DNA of 10,235 bases from Bacillota bacterium. GTDB lineage: Bacteria; Bacillota; Clostridia; Christensenellales; CAG-138. Positions 7,201 to 10,235 of this stretch are shown here, piece by piece. Where the stretch lies: contig JAEEYN010000029.1 in NCBI GenBank assembly GCA_016288175.1, forward strand, positions 1-10,235, read 5' to 3'. The notes under the pieces were generated by a model. The model was not told the DNA's origin. It made no database searches and saw nothing but the letters and a program-made list of their open reading frames with translations. A program made the translations under genes and the position numbers. The number at the start of each line of letters is the position of its first letter. Within the stretch, counting starts at the first letter, position 1.

Positions 7201-8997
7201 CATACCCATGGTCGCGGTAAGGCCGCGGCTGGAGAAGCTGGTGGTCTGGTTGCCGCCGATCGCGGGATAGATGCCCGCCTCGTTTGCAACATACATGACC
7301 TTTTCAGGGGCTGCCGCAAGGGCTGCGCCGGTGTCCTGGGAAACGCTGATATGGGGGATCTGACCCTCATTGCCGTCGTGTATCAGGTTGTTGCTGGGAT
7401 CCAGGGTTCCGAAGGGAACCATGTTCAGCGTGCCGGAGGTGTTGTTGTAGACCATACAAGCGGCTGCGCCTGCATCCTGAGCGTTGTAGCCCTTTTCGAT
7501 GAAGGTGATGTCGCCGCGGGAAACGACAGCGACCTTGCCGGTCACGTCGATGCCCTCGTAATCTTCGGGAGCGCCGAAATTCGGGACCATGACGTATTCA
7601 ACGTTCTGTCCGCCGAGAGCGTCAGCGAACTTGACCATGTTCTGTTCGTTCTCGCTGTAACCGTAGTTCTCGCCGTTGACCTCGAAGTAAAGACCGGAAG
7701 CCATGCTGTTCTGAACAGCGGCAACGGACATACCTGCGGGCCAGGTGGAGGGAGAACCGACGATACCGTTATCGGGGTTGCTTGCGAGCGCGTAGCCGGA
7801 ATAGGACCAGCTGCTCGGAGTTCCGTAGTTGCCGCCCCAAGCGTTGTTGAAAGCGACGTCGTAGTCGTTACCTGCTGCCATCGCAAGGTTGACGCCCGCG
7901 TTGACGCAGCGCTGGAGAGTCTGATTGAAGGAGTTGTCCCAGGGAGTTTCCTGGCCGCCGGGGGAACCGAGAGAGAGGTTCGCCGCCGCAACGCCGAGAA
8001 CCGCGCAGTCCTCAAGGGCGGGGAGGATGTTGTTCCAGCTTGCACCGCCGGTGGGGTTGAATACCTGCATGACGCAGATCTGAGCGTCGGGAGCAACACC
8101 GCGGATCTCGCCGCCGTTACCTGCCGCGATACCGGCAACATGGGTGCCGTGGTCGCTGCTGGCATGGGCTACGTTCGCATTGCCGCCCTGATAGTTCCAC
8201 TTGAAGGGGATCTTGCCGCTGTAGTAAACGTTGTTGACGGTGAGCTGTGCGCCGTGAGCGCTGAGCTGACCGCTTGCGATAACGTTGGCGATATCGTCCT
8301 GAGTGAAAGCAACAACGCCTTCGGGATCAACGGAGAAAGCGGGGTGGTCGACTTTGCAGCCGGTGTCGATGATGGCTACGGCGTAGCCCGCACCGGTGTA
8401 GCCGAGGTCCCAAGCTTCAACCGCACCGACCTGAGTGGTGGTGTTGAACAGATCCGGGCTTTCCCAGGTGGGAGAGACGAAAGCGTGCATACCGTCGATC
8501 GCTTCGATCTCCGCAACGAGGCGATACTCGCCGTCGAATGCGAAGCCGTTAAAGAGGACGGTATAGTTGTTGGTGACTTCGATGTTGACGCCGAGCTCGC
8601 GGTTCAGCTTGGAGACGGCAACGCTCTGCGCGTCAAGAAGCTGCCTGCGGTAGTCGCCTGCATTGCGCAGGTTGCTGACAACATCAGCGGCGGGGGCAGC
8701 TTCGAGCTCGACCATGATGGTCACGATGTCGCTCGGCTGACGGGTCGAAACGGCCTCTGTCTCTGCTGCCTTGAAGGTCTTGCCGTTCCTGATGCCCGAC
8801 AGATCGATCTTGGAGGTCTTCGCGGATGCGACACCCTCCATCGATTTGAAGGAACCGAGAGCGGCTTCGCGGGCTTCGGGAGTTGCGTCGGATACTGCAA
8901 GCTCTTTAACGGTCTCGGCAGTCGCGGTCGCGAAAGCGGTAAGGACCATCATAACGGCGAGCAGAAGAGCGACGAAGCCTTTGAATGATTTCTTCAT
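4213..8997 (-). CDS. Secreted multidomain S8 (subtilisin-like) serine protease with dockerin and cleaved-adhesin domain
   Basis: A 1594-aa exported protease that should cleave proteins outside the cell. It opens with a signal peptide (1-27, ATA before E28) and an I9-like propeptide (about 89-182). The catalytic domain shows D211 (IIDTGCKVDH), H283 (SDHGTHVAG), oxyanion N377 (AAGND) and S630 (DGTSMATPH), so the triad is intact. A PA domain is inserted at about 430-562. A C5a-peptidase/lactocepin-like Fn3 domain follows (about 720-930, with IPFIRFYGDW near 913), interrupted by a complete type I dockerin (about 780-842). Then come an Ig-like segment (about 975-1190), a beta-propeller-like region (about 1195-1430) and a C-terminal domain (about 1440-1594) resembling the gingipain cleaved-adhesin family (TIDADGDGNEW, HPDNWMISPEF, LRHYDCFDQ). 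No LPXTG motif or SLH repeat is visible, so attachment may rely on the dockerin or the adhesin. The start has AAGGAGG (9005-9011) seven bases upstream. Its substrate is unknown. Confidence 0.95.
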   Translation of the reverse strand: MKKSFKGFVALLLAVMMVLTAFATATAETVKELAVSDATPEAREAALGSFKSMEGVASAKTSKIDLSGIRNGKTFKAAETEAVSTRQPSDIVTIMVELEAAPAADVVSNLRNAGDYRRQLLDAQSVAVSKLNRELGVNIEVTNNYTVLFNGFAFDGEYRLVAEIEAIDGMHAFVSPTWESPDLFNTTTQVGAVEAWDLGYTGAGYAVAIIDTGCKVDHPAFSVDPEGVVAFTQDDIANVIASGQLSAHGAQLTVNNVYYSGKIPFKWNYQGGNANVAHASSDHGTHVAGIAAGNGGEIRGVAPDAQICVMQVFNPTGGASWNNILPALEDCAVLGVAAANLSLGSPGGQETPWDNSFNQTLQRCVNAGVNLAMAAGNDYDVAFNNAWGGNYGTPSSWSYSGYALASNPDNGIVGSPSTWPAGMSVAAVQNSMASGLYFEVNGENYGYSENEQNMVKFADALGGQNVEYVMVPNFGAPEDYEGIDVTGKVAVVSRGDITFIEKGYNAQDAGAAACMVYNNTSGTLNMVPFGTLDPSNNLIHDGNEGQIPHISVSQDTGAALAAAPEKVMYVANEAGIYPAIGGNQTTSFSSRGLTATMGMKPEITAPGGSIYSATDPAISGGLYAAWDGTSMATPHICGGMAIVSEYVDINFPNASAAERKNLVDAIIMSTATQVYSNSGDFAPVHEQGAGEMDLAKATTTKAYLTAEGTEGNRPKLELGDDPEKTGNFEMTFTVHNFGTEEQTYTVVPSVLLNDLSAIGILGDEYVIVYSGDTWNIAGSDGYVLGDANNNGEISIADAILVLREAMGLITLDAPTDVDEDGSVTVSDAIIVARIAMGLMDPIVVGDPGYVNFNKPASVTVPAGGTADVTISAALNSEIKEYIDEYYTSGALLEGFIQLVPENEDDVTLSIPFIRFYGDWNYAATIDRGYYYEDVQWNSNNYPNTIGYKKGSAIYGLGINPYVETEDLSYYLADRNAISPNGDSLMDTVNLAYTGLLRNSYVRYVVLDKDGNELDVLSNLDFMRKGYWADDHRTQLGVTEGMFPAGVNFAQYGDEVVIRIEAKLDNDGRHTTDSFTVEASECWKWDTPVVIDTNAPTVANFNGGSTFTFDVTDDNYVAYVGVYTVDGEALGELVAEQGLFETERGVTTAIELAGNETAYIVVADYAMNERIYMWNGNELIEMEGVQPPAPVTIPDLDMYCYGKNLNTQTWVRFSTTNLESLYYGGGIQSDDGDYTAATFTGTYVYAVTANKELVRYDASDISGWTNKTTIGTLNVGYNVNEMAYNRATGKLYIVDGLAEVQEVNVDTAALTPVGDCEFGIAAMDFTPDGTCYIVDAFGEFCTFDIATCQPTALIGDGYGFTPYGSSGFFPQCGTYAEGVFFWFAADSAAEYYADMHLLAIDVNTGAFIDMGAVYGGLYCLGMFAYYFVPPTSSINPVDFYDNFENGFNWDTIDADGDGNEWAAEYFTQGLYQDGPKCAVSYSYTQADGVLHPDNWMISPEFEVGANSYLSFFTASANPATGDISEHYQVIIIPQGETPDNGVVLDDIIMDTNALTEHLYDLSAFAGQTVSVCLRHYDCFDQYTLIVDSVGVGPLK

Positions 8998-9150
8998 GTT
9001 CTTTCCTCCTTATAAGGTTTCGTTGGTGCAATTTCCTTCCTTCGGGCTCCGCTCCTCCCCTGTCCCCCGGTGATCGGCCGGTCGTCCTGTTCACCGCGAA
9101 GCGAACGGGCGGAAAGGCGCGGGCATCCCGCCGAAAGGGGATTCCCAATC
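8998..9150 (-). promoter_or_regulatory. Long GC-rich 5' leader of the protease gene
   Basis: From the predicted transcription start near 9150 to the ATG at 8997 is about 150 nt without a convincing gene. It ends with the ribosome site AAGGAGG (9005-9011). Short perfect inverted repeats are present: CGGTGA / TCACCG (9068-9073 and 9091-9096) and GCGGG / CCCGC (9119-9123 and 9127-9131). I do not recognise a known riboswitch in it. A TTG-started frame beginning near 9148 runs through it but overlaps the protease start and looks spurious. Confidence 0.45.
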
Positions 9151-9185
9151 CATTATAGTATAAAATGAAACACCCAAAGTGTCAA
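9150..9185 (-). promoter_or_regulatory. Consensus sigma-A promoter of the protease gene
   Basis: On the minus strand, a perfect -35 TTGACA (9180-9185) and -10 TATACT (9157-9162) are separated by 17 bp. A second TATAAT (9152-9157) overlaps the -10 downstream. This is the best promoter match in the window and suggests strong constitutive expression. No operator palindrome is obvious around it. Confidence 0.8.
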
Positions 9186-9257
9186 TAGTTAATGAAGGAA
9201 AATGTTCATATCATGTACCTCGGTTTTGCCCTGGAAGAGCAGCGGCAGCCCGTTTTG

Positions 9258-9293
9258 TTGACGCGGCCGGCGAGTTATGATAGAATATACGCA
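9258..9293 (+). promoter_or_regulatory. Sigma-A-like promoter of the WG-repeat lipoprotein gene
   Basis: -35 TTGACG (9258-9263) and -10 TAGAAT (9281-9286) are 17 bp apart. Predicted start near 9293 gives a leader of about 59 nt. The promoter is divergent from that of the protease, with about 70 bp between the two -35 elements. That gap could hold a shared regulator site, but no palindrome was recognised. Confidence 0.65.
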
Positions 9294-9351
9294 GTCCCTT
9301 TTATGAAGCGCACTGCGTTTTTAATTCTTCGGTCAGGAGGATAAAGTCCAT

Positions 9352-10235
9352 ATGAAAAAGCAAGCTGCCGCCGCGTTTTTGGCGCTGTTGCTCATCGCTT
9401 TGATCCCGCTCGGCTGCGCGAAAAAAGAAAAACCCGAGAACCCGCTGTTCGTCGATGGGCTCCTCTGGGTCGCAGACAGCAGCCTCGACAAGCCGTATCT
9501 TCTCGTCAACGAAAAAGGCGAGGTCGTTTTTCAGGCAGGCGACGTCACTCCGACTTGGTTAGAGCCTTCAAACGGCACAGCGGCTGTCTGTGCCGAAAAG
9601 GACGGCAAATGGGGCATTGTCGACAGCAGCGGCAAATGCATCATCCCGTTTGAATACACCCGGACTTATCCTTTCTCCGACAACGGGCTCGCCTGCGTTA
9701 TCGATGGCAGGACGTATCTGTACCTTAACAGAAAGGGCGAAACGGTGATCCGTCTCGGCAGCGGCGAGGCCGGAGGTTCTTATCTCGAAAACGGGCTTGC
9801 ATTTGTCTATAAAGAGGGTTTGCACGGCGTTATCGACTCAAAGGGAGAAGCCGTGCTGCCTTGCGAATATGACGATGTCCGAATCTACCCCAACGTCGGG
9901 CTTATCCGGGCCGTCAAAGGTGATACGCAGTTTTTCTTTGATAATAATGGGAAAAAGGTTTTCGAGCTTTCGGACGAAGTCGAAGTCTACGGCTTCTATG
10001 ACGACGGTTATTCGGTCATTATGAAGGACAGAGGTTTCGGCCTCATCGATTCCGCGGGCAGAACGCTCGTCGAGCCCGTCTATGCCTCTCTCGGCAGTTA
10101 TGAGTATCCTATGCTGACCGGCGGACGCCCCAAGCCGACTGTCAAAGGCACCCTTTTCAAAAACGGCCGCCTTGCGTTTCAGGACGCCTCCACGATGGAA
10201 TGGGGCTATTTCGACGAAAAGGGCAATAAGGTCAT
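9352..10235 (+). CDS. WG-repeat lipoprotein, 3' end beyond the window
   Basis: An open frame of 294 codons from ATG 9352 runs off the window end, so the protein is incomplete. AGGAGG (9335-9340) lies 11 bases upstream of the start, a slightly long spacing. The N-terminus has two Lys, a hydrophobic stretch and a lipobox-like IPLGC with Cys22, followed by the charged AKKEKPE. This suggests a lipoprotein on the outer face of the cytoplasmic membrane, although Pro at -3 is not typical. WG-type repeats follow: DGKWGIVDSSGK (84-95), GLHGVIDSKGE (156-166), RGFGLIDSAGR (227-237) and EWGYFDEKGNK (283-293), several followed by an acidic/aromatic EY or VY segment, as usual in this family. An earlier degenerate repeat is at about 37-66. 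WG repeats build a beta-rich fold of uncertain role, often in surface proteins. The function here is unknown. Nothing ties it to the divergent protease except position. Confidence 0.85.
   Translation, partial: MKKQAAAAFLALLLIALIPLGCAKKEKPENPLFVDGLLWVADSSLDKPYLLVNEKGEVVFQAGDVTPTWLEPSNGTAAVCAEKDGKWGIVDSSGKCIIPFEYTRTYPFSDNGLACVIDGRTYLYLNRKGETVIRLGSGEAGGSYLENGLAFVYKEGLHGVIDSKGEAVLPCEYDDVRIYPNVGLIRAVKGDTQFFFDNNGKKVFELSDEVEVYGFYDDGYSVIMKDRGFGLIDSAGRTLVEPVYASLGSYEYPMLTGGRPKPTVKGTLFKNGRLAFQDASTMEWGYFDEKGNKV

Noticed and set aside
4276..8988. Two long plus-strand open frames (752 and 731 aa) opposite the protease gene
   Set aside because: Their low-complexity Val/Asp/Gly/Ala products mirror the codon pattern of the protease in the opposite frame. 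They lack ribosome sites and recognisable domains.

Overview
The window looks like chromosomal DNA from a GC-rich, endospore-forming member of the Clostridia, probably a gut or rumen species related to Oscillospiraceae or Christensenellales (inference). The basis is a SpoIIE sporulation phosphatase, a Noc-type nucleoid occlusion protein, strong Shine-Dalgarno sites, sigma-A-like promoters, and a very large secreted protease carrying a dockerin and an adhesin domain. No phage or transposon genes are visible.

Layout. Positions 1-4212 hold three minus-strand genes, read in the order spoIIE (3828-1993), a membrane-anchored solute-binding protein (1965-1018) and noc (849-7). spoIIE and the binding protein are 27 bp apart with no terminator between them, but a near-consensus promoter sits in the gap and would start transcription on the A of the binding-protein ATG. 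A hairpin terminator (945-970) closes that unit, and noc has its own extended -10 promoter. The noc promoter places the true noc start at 849, not at the first in-frame ATG at 939.

Positions 4213-8997 (minus) are one gene for a 1594-residue secreted subtilisin-like (S8) protease. Its order is signal peptide, propeptide, S8 domain with an inserted PA domain, a C5a-peptidase/lactocepin-type Fn3 domain interrupted by a dockerin, Ig-like segments, a beta-propeller-like region and a gingipain-type cleaved-adhesin domain. It has a consensus promoter (TTGACA-17-TATACT) and a leader of about 150 nt, and it is followed by hairpins, two of them terminator-like. The second lies beside a 7-bp AT-rich tandem repeat in the 384-bp gap before spoIIE.

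Divergently on the plus strand, 9352 to the window end is the 5' part of a probable lipoprotein with WG repeats.

How the genes relate: spoIIE and noc both concern division-site and cell-fate control (sigma-F activation at the asymmetric septum; protection of the nucleoid from septation). The protease and the WG-repeat lipoprotein are cell-surface or exported products with separate divergent promoters. I see no complete new defence or mobile system. The unusual points are the protease architecture, the apparently leaderless transmembrane binding protein inserted between spoIIE and noc, and the shortened SpoIIE.
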